Positions 7,529-15,915 of a stretch of DNA of 64,000 nt are shown here, one piece after another (positions within the stretch are counted from its first letter, which is position 1; the number at the start of each line of letters is the position of its first letter). The stretch comes from Gammaproteobacteria bacterium (GTDB lineage: Bacteria; Pseudomonadota; Gammaproteobacteria; GCA-001735895). Location of the stretch: contig JAOTYD010000002.1 in assembly GCA_029862005.1 (NCBI GenBank), positions 62,001 to 126,000 of the forward strand. Reading direction: 5' to 3'. The translations under genes were made by a program, and so were the position numbers. The notes under the pieces are model-generated. The model was not told the DNA's origin. It made no database searches and saw only the letters and a program-made list of their open reading frames with translations.

Positions 7529-10132
7529 CTAGAGTTTGCTTTCAATCCAGGGCAATACCGATTCGAGTGCCGCGGGAAGATTTTCAGGCTGATTGCCCCC
7601 GGCCTGGGCCATGTCCGGCCGGCCGCCGCCACGGCCACCACATTGCTCGGCCACCATATTGGCCAGATCACCGGCGCTGATACGTTTCGATTCAGCCTTG
7701 GTCACGCCCGCGATGATCGACACTTTATCGTCTTCGCTACTGGCGAGCACTACCGCTGCAGCACCCAGCTTGTTTTTAAGTTGATCAACCGTGTCGCGCA
7801 GCGTTTTAATGTTGGCACCATCGAGTTTGACGGCAAGTACTTTAACGCCCTTGATCTCTTGCGCCTGAGATGCCAGGTCACCCCCTGTCTGCGAAGCCAA
7901 TTTTGACTTAAGGGCCTCGAGCTGTTTTTCCAGCGACCGGTTATTCGCCTGTAACTGCTCGATTCGAGGCAACAGCTCGTCCCGGCTCGCCTTTAATGTG
8001 TGCGCTGCGGTATCTAGTTTATCTTCACTGTCAATGAAGCGCCTGACCGCGGCTTCACCGGTTACTGCCTCGATACGACGTATGCCGGAGGCAATACCGG
8101 TTTCGAGTATGATCTTGAACAATCCAATATCGCCGGCACGTGGTACGTGGGTACCGCCACAAAGCTCGATCGAATCGGATCCGATTTTCAGCACGCGCAC
8201 CACGTCGCCATATTTTTCGCCGAACAGCGCGATGGCACCGGATTTTTTTGCGGCTTCCATATCCATGGACTCGGCCCTGGTTTCCAGGTTGCCACGTATT
8301 TCATTGTTGACAATGGTTTCTATCGCGACAATCTGCTCATGCTCGACAGGTTGATAGTGCGAAAAATCAAAGCGCAGCTTATCGGCATCAACCAGTGAAC
8401 CTTTCTGCTGAACATGTTCTCCGAGGACTTTTCTTAACGCCGCATGCATCAAGTGCGTCGCCGAATGATTGAGCATGACGGCGCGCCGATGATTTTCATC
8501 GATTTGCGCCTTGACCCTGTTACCTACACTCAACTCACCGGTTATCAGTGAGCCAATATGAAGGTAAACATCGTTTTGTTTCTGCGTATCGCTAACCTTG
8601 AACTCGGTATTTTTACCCAGGCTCAGACTGCCGATATCGCCGACCTGGCCGCCGGACTCGGCGTAAAATGGCGTCTGCTTCAGAATGACAACTGCCTGGT
8701 CTCCGTTTTCGAGTTGATCGATGGCTTCATCATTTTGCAGAATAGCAACGATACTGGAGCTAGCTGTCGATTTATCATAACCGAGAAATTTTGTCGCTGG
8801 ATAGGTATCGAGCTTAAATTGCTTGCCGATTGCGCTGAATTGACTCGAGGCGCGCGCGCGTTCGCGTTGTGCTTTCATCTCGACATCGAAACCAGCCTGG
8901 TCAATGCCGAAACCTTCCTCGCGCGCCACGTCGGCGGTTAAATCGACCGGAAAGCCGTAGGTATCGTAAAGCTTGAAAACTGTTTTACCGTCAATCGTGT
9001 CGCCCTTCATTTTGCCGATCGCATCCCCAAGAATTCGCATGCCCTGCTCCAGGGTTTCGGCAAAGCGTTCTTCCTCTTTTTGCAGCACGCGTTCGACATG
9101 CCCACGGTTTTGGCTAAGCTCCGGATAAGCGTCTCCCATTGCGCTATCGAGAGTCTCCACCAATTTATAGAAGAAAGGCTTCTTGCAACCAAGCTGGTGG
9201 CCATGTCGCGCCGCACGACGAATGATTCGTCGCAGCACGTAGCCGCGTCCTTCGTTGGAGGGCAAGACGCCATCGACAACCAGGAACGCGCAGGAACGAA
9301 TATGGTCTGCGATAACGCGCAAGGATTTGTTCTCCAGGTCCCTGGTGCCGGTCAATTTGGCAGCGGCTTTTATTAAAGACTGGAACAGGTCAATATCATA
9401 ATTATTGTGCACCTGCTGCATGATTGCCGCGAGGCGTTCGAGCCCCATCCCGGTATCAACCGACGGTCGCGGCAGCGGCTCCATATTGCCGTGTTGGTCC
9501 CGGTTATATTGCATGAAAACCAGGTTCCAGATTTCGATGTATCGATCACCATCTTCCTCGGGCGTACCCGGTGGCCCACCCTCGATTTCGGGTCCGTGGT
9601 CGTAGAAAATCTCGCTGCAGGGACCGCAGGGACCAGTATCACCCATAGACCAGAAATTATCTGAAGTACCGATGCGAGTGAATCTTTCAGGGTCCACTTT
9701 GATATCCTCAAGCCATATTGTTGCGGCCTCGTCATCATCGGCATAAACGGTAACCCAGAGTTTTTCCGCGGGTAAGCCGATAACATTGGTCAGGAAATCC
9801 CAGGCGTAGTGGATCGCATCCTTTTTAAAATATTCACCGAAACTAAAGTTACCCAGCATTTCAAAAAAGGTGTGGTGTCGGGCAGTGTAGCCAACGTTTT
9901 CAAGATCGTTGTGTTTGCCGCCCGCACGCACACAACGCTGCGAGGTCGTGGCACGGGTGTAATTTCGTTTTTCACTGCCGAGGAATACATCCTTGAATTG
10001 CACCATGCCTGAATTGGTAAACAACAGCGTCGGATCGTTGCCCGGCACCAATGGGCCTGATGGCACGATGGTGTGTCCGTGCGCTTCGAAATACTTGAGA
10101 AACTTGTCTCTTAATTCGGCACTGGTTGTCAT
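7529..10132 (-). CDS. alaS: Alanyl-tRNA synthetase
   Basis: An 867-residue class II synthetase charging tRNA-Ala. The catalytic domain has [17 protein letters not shown] near residue 85-100. The editing domain carries the zinc-binding ELCGGTHV motif near residue 655, and the C-Ala/DHHA1 region ends with [15 protein letters not shown]. Length equals the usual bacterial protein. The start ATG at 10132 matches the family start [16 protein letters not shown]. It lies downstream of recX in the recA-recX-alaS order typical of gammaproteobacteria; a small hairpin in the 55-nt gap may reduce read-through. The gene ends 5 nt from the end of the convergent TauE/SafE gene with no clear terminator. Confidence 0.98.
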   Translation of the reverse strand: MTTSAELRDKFLKYFEAHGHTIVPSGPLVPGNDPTLLFTNSGMVQFKDVFLGSEKRNYTRATTSQRCVRAGGKHNDLENVGYTARHHTFFEMLGNFSFGEYFKKDAIHYAWDFLTNVIGLPAEKLWVTVYADDDEAATIWLEDIKVDPERFTRIGTSDNFWSMGDTGPCGPCSEIFYDHGPEIEGGPPGTPEEDGDRYIEIWNLVFMQYNRDQHGNMEPLPRPSVDTGMGLERLAAIMQQVHNNYDIDLFQSLIKAAAKLTGTRDLENKSLRVIADHIRSCAFLVVDGVLPSNEGRGYVLRRIIRRAARHGHQLGCKKPFFYKLVETLDSAMGDAYPELSQNRGHVERVLQKEEERFAETLEQGMRILGDAIGKMKGDTIDGKTVFKLYDTYGFPVDLTADVAREEGFGIDQAGFDVEMKAQRERARASSQFSAIGKQFKLDTYPATKFLGYDKSTASSSIVAILQNDEAIDQLENGDQAVVILKQTPFYAESGGQVGDIGSLSLGKNTEFKVSDTQKQNDVYLHIGSLITGELSVGNRVKAQIDENHRRAVMLNHSATHLMHAALRKVLGEHVQQKGSLVDADKLRFDFSHYQPVEHEQIVAIETIVNNEIRGNLETRAESMDMEAAKKSGAIALFGEKYGDVVRVLKIGSDSIELCGGTHVPRAGDIGLFKIILETGIASGIRRIEAVTGEAAVRRFIDSEDKLDTAAHTLKASRDELLPRIEQLQANNRSLEKQLEALKSKLASQTGGDLASQAQEIKGVKVLAVKLDGANIKTLRDTVDQLKNKLGAAAVVLASSEDDKVSIIAGVTKAESKRISAGDLANMVAEQCGGRGGGRPDMAQAGGNQPENLPAALESVLPWIESKL

Positions 10133-10159
10133 TTAACTTCGGTCAGATATCGCTTCAAT

Positions 10160-10185
10160 AAATAACGCTCGGAATCATCCGAGCG
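10160..10185 (-). terminator. Possible weak terminator or attenuator between recX and alaS
   Basis: CGCTCGGA (10166-10173) and TCCGAGCG (10178-10185) form a perfect 8-bp stem with a 4-nt loop. On the minus strand it is followed by TTATTTATT, a poor T-tract. It sits just after the recX stop and about 30 nt before the alaS start. Confidence 0.5.
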
Positions 10186-10187
10186 TA

Positions 10188-10634
10188 CTATCGAAATAAT
10201 CGCATGACTGACTCGGGAGAAAAACCCCTATTTTGTAAAAAACGCGCCTGCTTCATGCGCGTGGCATAGTCTGTTGGTATCGTTTCTCCATACTTGCGTA
10301 TGCGTTGTTGCAGCATTAATTGATCCCAGCAATCGGACATCGGTTCAAGAAACTCGTCGGCAAGTGCGTCTGCGATTCCTTTTTGACGTAATTCGTAACG
10401 AATTTTTAATGGGCCGACACCCGCGTTAAATCGGTGGCTGACGTAAGCTTCGGTAAACCGAGCATCAGACAACAAGTGGTCCTGCTTTAATCCCTGCAGT
10501 ACTTCGTCGATCGCATCGGCGTCATGACCACGGGCTTTCAGTTTTTGACGCAATTCATGTTCAGAATGCTCACGCCGGGCGAGCAGATCCATCGCGGTCT
10601 TGCGAATACTCGTATGATTCTTATTTTCAGCCAT
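10188..10634 (-). CDS. recX: Regulatory protein RecX
   Basis: A 148-residue RecX that inhibits or modulates RecA filaments. It shows the helical-repeat signatures TAMDLLARREHSEHELRQKL, then GLKQDHLLSDARFTEAYVSHR, then GPLKIRYELRQKGI, and an ARFLQNRGFSPESVM ending, all typical of the family. The ORF stays open to 10820, but that extension covers the recA terminator. I therefore place the start at the ATG at 10634 (MAENKNHTS), which gives the normal length; its ribosome site is weak. It is downstream of recA after a strong terminator, so expression depends on read-through or its own promoter. Confidence 0.93.
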   Translation of the reverse strand: MAENKNHTSIRKTAMDLLARREHSEHELRQKLKARGHDADAIDEVLQGLKQDHLLSDARFTEAYVSHRFNAGVGPLKIRYELRQKGIADALADEFLEPMSDCWDQLMLQQRIRKYGETIPTDYATRMKQARFLQNRGFSPESVMRLFR

Positions 10635-10783
10635 AACAGATATGTTGTATTTGATTGGATTTTTTCGCGAGCGCAAGGCGAATTCGCACGGAGAACCTGA
10701 GTGTACAAAAAATACTCGTGGTTCGACCGGGCCGGCGCCCCGGCACGAATTCAACGCTGCGATCGCGGGAAAAGACATCAAAT

Positions 10784-10817
10784 AAAAAAAACCCTCGGAG
10801 AAAATACTCTCCGAGGG
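10784..10817 (-). terminator. Rho-independent terminator of recA
   Basis: CCCTCGGAGA and TCTCCGAGGG form a perfect stem; on the minus strand it is followed by TTTTTTT (complement of 10784-10790). It lies between the recA stop at 10859 and recX, as in many gammaproteobacteria where RecX is made by occasional read-through. Confidence 0.92.
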
Positions 10818-10858
10818 CACTGCCAGCTTGCAACATAAGGGTGGAGGGGATAGGTAGG

Positions 10859-11929
10859 CTAGGAAATTTCCACCATTTCGGGTTCGACTTCTGGGTTAGA
10901 GTCTGTTGCTTCGCTGTCAATTGGGTCGACAGTTTTGGGTTTGGGTAACAACTCGGTGCGCAAACGCTGATCGATTTCATCCGCCATTTCGGTGTGTTCC
11001 TTGAGGAAAATACGTACGTTGTCTTTACCCTGGCCGATACGCTCGTCATTATAGCTGTACCAGGCACCGGCTTTTTCAATCATGCCGTGCTTCACGCCGA
11101 GGTCGATAAGTTCACCTTCACGGGATGAACCTTCGCCATAGAGAATCTCGAATTCACATTGCTTGAATGGTGGTGCTACCTTGTTCTTGACGACTTTAAC
11201 GCGGGTTTCGTTACCAATCACCTCGTCTCCCCGCTTGATCGCCCCAATGCGTCGTATGTCGAGGCGCACTGAGGCATAAAACTTTAGCGCATTGCCACCG
11301 GTTGTGGTTTCCGGGTTACCAAACATGACACCGATCTTCATACGAATTTGATTGATAAAAATAACCATGGTATTGGAGCGCTTGATATTCGCGGTAAGCT
11401 TGCGCAGTGCCTGGGACATCAAACGAGCCTGCAGTCCCATGTGCGAATCGCCCATATCGCCCTCGATTTCCGCCTTTGGTGTCAATGCAGCGACCGAGTC
11501 AACGACAACAACTTCGACCGCACCCGAGCGCACCAACATATCGGTTATTTCGAGTGCCTGTTCACCGGTGTCCGGCTGTGATACCAGCAAGTCATCAATA
11601 TTGACGCCCAGTTTATCGGCATAAGTCGGATCCAGCGCGTGCTCTGCATCGACAAATGCAGCGGTGCCACCGTTTTTCTGACACTCGGCAATGACCTGCA
11701 AAGCCAATGTAGTTTTACCGGAAGATTCGGGCCCATAGACCTCGACGACCCGGCCACGCGGCAAACCGCCGATACCCAGGGCAACATCCAGTGACAGGGA
11801 CCCGGTTGATATCACACCCATGGTCGTATCGACCCCGGCATCACCCAGTCGCATGACGGATCCCTTGCCAAATTGCTTTTCAATTTGACCCAGTGCTGCG
11901 GTGAGTGCTTTTTGCTTATTGTCGTCCAT
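10859..11929 (-). CDS. recA: Recombinase RecA
   Basis: A 356-residue RecA, the ATP-dependent strand-exchange protein and SOS coprotease. It starts [30 protein letters not shown] as in the family. The Walker A motif GPESSGKTT is near residue 66-74. The L1 and L2 loops ([41 protein letters not shown]) are intact. The acidic tail is long and Pro/Glu/Asp-rich. The start ATG at 11929 has AGGTAGGTAG upstream. The upstream region contains a GTTC-N7-GTTC direct repeat overlapping the likely promoter (see separate entry) rather than the CTGT-N8-ACAG operator common in this class. Confidence 0.99.
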   Translation of the reverse strand: MDDNKQKALTAALGQIEKQFGKGSVMRLGDAGVDTTMGVISTGSLSLDVALGIGGLPRGRVVEVYGPESSGKTTLALQVIAECQKNGGTAAFVDAEHALDPTYADKLGVNIDDLLVSQPDTGEQALEITDMLVRSGAVEVVVVDSVAALTPKAEIEGDMGDSHMGLQARLMSQALRKLTANIKRSNTMVIFINQIRMKIGVMFGNPETTTGGNALKFYASVRLDIRRIGAIKRGDEVIGNETRVKVVKNKVAPPFKQCEFEILYGEGSSREGELIDLGVKHGMIEKAGAWYSYNDERIGQGKDNVRIFLKEHTEMADEIDQRLRTELLPKPKTVDPIDSEATDSNPEVEPEMVEIS

Positions 11930-11980
11930 TTGCTACCTACCTTTGGATTTGAGTTGCCGGATTATCACACAGTCCAACGA

Positions 11981-11995
11981 GAACATAAAGAGAAC
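11981..11995 (-). promoter_or_regulatory. GTTC-N7-GTTC direct repeat in the recA promoter (possible LexA site)
   Basis: On the minus strand the sequence GTTCTCTTTATGTTC lies 52-66 nt upstream of the recA start. A TTGACG box (12013-12008) is 17 nt from CTTTAT (11990-11985), which the repeat overlaps; an alternative extended -10, TGTGATAAT, lies just downstream. A site here would block transcription. The spacing and half-sites match the direct-repeat SOS box known from alphaproteobacteria. Confidence 0.45.
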
Positions 11996-12053
11996 TTTTC
12001 AATTTATCGTCAATTTCCAATCATGCCGTGCGAAAACATAATGCGCATTATAA

Positions 12054-12088
12054 TTTCATAGTGGCTCATAGCGTGAGCCACTATGAAA
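12054..12088. repeat. Perfect 15-bp inverted repeat in the recA / accessory-operon divergent region
   Basis: TTTCATAGTGGCTCA (12054-12068) and TGAGCCACTATGAAA (12074-12088) are exact inverted copies around TAGCG. It is 86 nt upstream of the GTG at 12174 and 125 nt upstream of recA. Because both flanking genes point away, it is not an obvious terminator. An operator or an mRNA-leader hairpin for the accessory operon is more likely. Confidence 0.6.
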
Positions 12089-12173
12089 TAAAAGATAAAA
12101 CAGGAATTTACCGCAATAGGTTGAACCGGGCGGAATGCAACGATAGTCTTTAGCAAACCCGACTGGAATTCGC

Positions 12174-12956
12174 GTGGAAAACACTAACCGCCCCGATATT
12201 TCCGCTCGCAGTATCGTGATACTGGCCGCGCTCGTAACCGTTGTGGCGGCGCTCACGCTGCTGTGGTCCGGTGCGCCCACCCCGGGATCTCCGCTGGCGC
12301 AGCTGTGCGGCGCGCTGGGCGCACTGCTGTTACTGGCACCACTCGCTTTTGTTATCATGAAGCGTTCCGGATTTGCCAACAACCCGCCCGCCTGGTTTAT
12401 CGGTCACATCCTCGCCACGTCACTCGGAAGCTGCCTGATTTTCATCCATGTCGCCGCGGGCAACTGGTTGACGCCACCCGGGCTTATCCTGTTGCTGATG
12501 GCGTTTCTCGTCCTGCAGGGGAGTTTACTGCGGGCCTTCTTCTCACGTGGGTTCAGCCTGCTGTTTGCCCGCAGCAGTGTCGCCTCGGGATTCAGTGCGC
12601 CCGTTAACCTCGATAAAACCGCGTTGCAGAATATCATCGACACCAAGATCCGGTTGCTGGAAAGCATCGATCCCGCTGCCGACGAAGCACTGTTCTCACC
12701 CGCCCTGAAGCACTGGTTGCGTAAACCGTGGAAAAGCACCAGGTACCTGGTGCTGGCCGAGCGCGAGGCCCGCATGGTGGGCACACGCGCCAGCGCCGGG
12801 ATAGGGCTCAGCTGGTCGCGGCGCATTCACATGCTGGCAGCGCTCGGTTTTTACCTCGGCCTGATCTCGCACATCGTCGTGGTCCTGTTTTTTGCCGGGT
12901 ATGCTGCCGAAGGTGGACCCATCGACTGGTGGTATATCACCGACTGGGGCGGTTAA
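12174..12956 (+). CDS. Five-helix membrane subunit, probable di-haem cytochrome b
   Basis: A 260-residue membrane protein with hydrophobic segments at about 13-31, 41-62, 74-95, 98-115 and 218-243, and a soluble, charged loop of ~100 residues between the last two. Two helices each carry a histidine pair at exactly H-x13-H (H78/H92 and H219/H233). That is the spacing used to bind two b-haems across a membrane in cytochrome b, so a role as quinone-reactive electron carrier is inferred. The five-helix layout recalls NarI-type subunits rather than NrfD or DmsC, but I see no clear family signature. The start is a GTG at 12174 (GGAAT just upstream). It is first in a tight operon, 3 nt before the molybdenum enzyme gene. 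Confidence 0.8.
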   Translation: MENTNRPDISARSIVILAALVTVVAALTLLWSGAPTPGSPLAQLCGALGALLLLAPLAFVIMKRSGFANNPPAWFIGHILATSLGSCLIFIHVAAGNWLTPPGLILLLMAFLVLQGSLLRAFFSRGFSLLFARSSVASGFSAPVNLDKTALQNIIDTKIRLLESIDPAADEALFSPALKHWLRKPWKSTRYLVLAEREARMVGTRASAGIGLSWSRRIHMLAALGFYLGLISHIVVVLFFAGYAAEGGPIDWWYITDWGG

Positions 12957-12959
12957 CCG

Positions 12960-15911
12960 ATGACCGACGTTTCAACCCAGTTAGCGCTGATGATCGATCT
13001 CGAACGCTGCACCGGCTGCAAGAGCTGCGAAGCTGCCTGCAAGCAAACCAATGCGCTCGGTCCCAACAGTTATCGTAACCGGGTGATGTGGTTTGATGAA
13101 CAGCACAGCGATAGCGCTCAAACATCCCAGGCCAGGCTGGATTTTCTGACCGTCACCTGTCAGCAGTGCGAACGTCCGGCCTGCCTGCGCGCCTGCCCGG
13201 TCTACCCGAAGGCAATCTCCAAGGATCCGGTCACGGGTGTGGTCGCGATTGACGAAAACCGCTGCACCGGTTGCGGCGAGTGCGCATTGTCCTGCCCTTA
13301 CGGTGCGATTGGCTATAATGCCGAGCAACACCATGCGGTAAAGTGTGATCTATGCGCCGAACGCAGAGATCAGGAACTGGGACCTGCCTGCGCCTTCGTA
13401 TGCCCAACGCGCGCCATCAGTTTCGGCACGCGCGCAGCGCTGCTTATCAGTGTACAGCAAGAACAACGAGAGATTCTCGATACCGACCACTTCCTGCAAC
13501 AACCGGCAACGATTTATCTCAAACGCCTGGTTGACGGGGCGCAGAGCGATGCCGACGCAAATGAACAAAGCACCCCGGCCCTGATGCATGACCATCAAAG
13601 CCGGGCAAGTCTGCAGACTCAGGTCGCACGGGGCTCGTATCGCCGTTCGCAGAAAAACCTGCTGCTGCAACAGGAGGAGCGCATTGTCCCGGGAGGCTGC
13701 AACATCTGTTTCAACGGCTGTCCGGTAAAGTATCACCTGCGCGGTAACGAGGTGCTCAATATCTACGGCAACGAAGAAGACCCGGTATTCCAGGGTCGCG
13801 TTTGCCCAAAATCGCAGATGTCGCTGCAGCTTTACAATAATCCCCACCGGCTGGTGACGCCGCTGAAACGTGTCGGCGTGCGCGGCAGCGATTCGTTTCG
13901 GCCGATCAGCTGGGACCAGGCCCTGAGCGAGATTGCGCACAAACTATCCGCGGTACGCGATCAGTACGGGAGCGATGCGCTCGCGATCCAGTCGGGTTCA
14001 CGCACCGGCGTGCTCAATATAATCGGCGCGCTGCCACTATTCGCCGGGCTCTGGGGTACCGCAAACGTGGCCGCTACCGAGCCCTATTGCGACCTGGGCA
14101 AGGGACTCGCGCTGAGCCTGACGCAGGGCACCGGCGTCATGGCAAGCGTTTATACCGAGCAAGATATCGGCAGCGCCGAGGCCTATGTTTACATCGGCGA
14201 CAACCAGGCCGAAACCCGTCCGGTAAACTTCGGCATGCTAAACGACTGGCGCATAAAGCATCGTGCGAAAATGATTGTCGTCGATCCCCGTCTGACCCCG
14301 ACCGCCAGCAAGGCCGATGCCTGGTTACCGATTCGCTCGGGGACCGATATGGCGCTTGGCCTCGGCATCATCCATTACCTGTTCGAGCACGATCTCCACG
14401 ACCAGGCATTCTGCGAACGCTGGATCGTCGGCTGGCACGAGTGGCGTGATTACGTAAAAGATAAATATTATGACCTTGAATGGGCGGCTCAGGTTACCGA
14501 CCTCGAAGTCGGCCAGCTCGAAATGCTGGCCCGCACCATCGCACAAGCCGACGGCTGCATGATTTTCCTGAGTCGTGGCGTTAACCAGCATACCAATTCG
14601 GCACAGACCAACCGCGTCTTCATGTTCCTCGCGGCAATGACCGGCAATTGGGGGCGTCGTGGCGGTGGTTATTTCAATGTATCCTCCGAAATGAACTGGC
14701 AGCCACCACAGATTCCCGCTCACCGCAAGGCCGATGTGCGCGCAGCGATAAGCAAGAATCCCTCCGCCTGGATGGAGGCGATGCTCAACGGCACGCCCTA
14801 CCCGATCAAGGCGCTGATCACGAGTAATAATCCACTGGCGCAATGGCCGAATCAAAATCGTGCCCGCCAGTCGATACAGGCACTCGACCTGGTGGTGCAC
14901 CTCGAATTGTTCAAGAATGCGACTTCGCGTTTCGCCGACTACGTGTTACCGATGGCAAGCGGAATCGAAAAAGGCGGCACGACGCGATTTGCCGAGGATC
15001 GACGCATTGTCTGGAACGACAAGTTTATCGACCCGCCCGGCGAGGCCCGCTCCGATCACTGGTTCTGGATCGAACTGGGTAAGAAATTCGGCTTCGATGA
15101 TGTATTAAAAGATGACTACAAAGATCCCCGTAAACTCTGGGACGAAGTACTCGTAACTGCCACCGCGGACCTTGCTGCCGCAACCACCGCGGAGCTGACC
15201 AGCCGACCCAATCGGACGGTACGATTACCCCGCTTCGAGGGCGGGCCGGGTGAGATCGATCCGGTTTACGTGACCGAGGCGATGCGCCGCGATCCAGGGG
15301 CAAATCTGAGTTACCCGACCACGAGCGGTAAGCTTGAATTCTGGACCCCTCAGCTGGAACAGAAATTTTCGGCCATGGGACTATCAGCTTTACCCGAGTT
15401 CTACACCGAGGCCGAACAGCTGGTCAGCCTGCCGCACATAAAATACGATACGACTGCAAAAGTTTCGAGTTTTTTCAGCGAGGAGACCCTGGTATATCCA
15501 GGTCATATCGTTGACGAGCCTGTCACCCATGACGCAGCCTTTGATACCGAGCTCGTAACCGGGCGTCCGGCCGCACCCCACTTTCACTCCTGGACACATT
15601 ATTACTGGCAGGCCCAGGAAATGTGGCCCGAGCTGTACTGCCAGATCCACCCCCATAAGGCCGCAACGCTGGATATTAGGGACGGGGACCCGGTTTCAGT
15701 GATCACCGAGAACGGCAAGATTACCCTGCGAGCCTGGATCCATCGTGGGATCCGCCCCAACTGTATTTTCATCCCGATCGGCTGGGATGAGCAACAACCC
15801 TATCACCCCGGCGCGAGCGTCAACCACTTAACCGGGATCCGGCTTGATCCGGTTTCACAGCAGGCCAACCTGAAAACCCACCTGTGCCGGGTGGAAAAGG
15901 CAACGCACTAA
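12960..15911 (+). CDS. Fused ferredoxin-molybdopterin oxidoreductase
   Basis: A 983-residue single-chain fusion of two normally separate subunits. Residues 1-150 are a DmsB/PhsB-type ferredoxin with 16 cysteines in four groups (C17/20/23/27, C67/70/75/79, C102/105/108/112, C129/132/144/148), enough for four [4Fe-4S] clusters. After a linker of ~95 residues, residues 245-983 form a DMSO-reductase-family catalytic unit with its own [4Fe-4S] site (C247, C250, C254, C282). It has a probable molybdenum-ligand cysteine (C377 in EPYCDLGKG) and a C-terminal molydopterin-binding barrel. There is no Tat or Sec signal, so it should face the cytoplasm. The closest functional analogies are Soe sulfite dehydrogenase and Psr/Phs enzymes; the substrate is not known. 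Confidence 0.88.
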   Translation: MTDVSTQLALMIDLERCTGCKSCEAACKQTNALGPNSYRNRVMWFDEQHSDSAQTSQARLDFLTVTCQQCERPACLRACPVYPKAISKDPVTGVVAIDENRCTGCGECALSCPYGAIGYNAEQHHAVKCDLCAERRDQELGPACAFVCPTRAISFGTRAALLISVQQEQREILDTDHFLQQPATIYLKRLVDGAQSDADANEQSTPALMHDHQSRASLQTQVARGSYRRSQKNLLLQQEERIVPGGCNICFNGCPVKYHLRGNEVLNIYGNEEDPVFQGRVCPKSQMSLQLYNNPHRLVTPLKRVGVRGSDSFRPISWDQALSEIAHKLSAVRDQYGSDALAIQSGSRTGVLNIIGALPLFAGLWGTANVAATEPYCDLGKGLALSLTQGTGVMASVYTEQDIGSAEAYVYIGDNQAETRPVNFGMLNDWRIKHRAKMIVVDPRLTPTASKADAWLPIRSGTDMALGLGIIHYLFEHDLHDQAFCERWIVGWHEWRDYVKDKYYDLEWAAQVTDLEVGQLEMLARTIAQADGCMIFLSRGVNQHTNSAQTNRVFMFLAAMTGNWGRRGGGYFNVSSEMNWQPPQIPAHRKADVRAAISKNPSAWMEAMLNGTPYPIKALITSNNPLAQWPNQNRARQSIQALDLVVHLELFKNATSRFADYVLPMASGIEKGGTTRFAEDRRIVWNDKFIDPPGEARSDHWFWIELGKKFGFDDVLKDDYKDPRKLWDEVLVTATADLAAATTAELTSRPNRTVRLPRFEGGPGEIDPVYVTEAMRRDPGANLSYPTTSGKLEFWTPQLEQKFSAMGLSALPEFYTEAEQLVSLPHIKYDTTAKVSSFFSEETLVYPGHIVDEPVTHDAAFDTELVTGRPAAPHFHSWTHYYWQAQEMWPELYCQIHPHKAATLDIRDGDPVSVITENGKITLRAWIHRGIRPNCIFIPIGWDEQQPYHPGASVNHLTGIRLDPVSQQANLKTHLCRVEKATH

Positions 15912-15915
15912 TTCC

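Noticed and set aside
11930-12173. E. coli-type SOS box (CTGT-N8-ACAG) upstream of recA
   Set aside because: Only an isolated ACAG (11969-11972) was found, with no CTGT partner 8 nt away.
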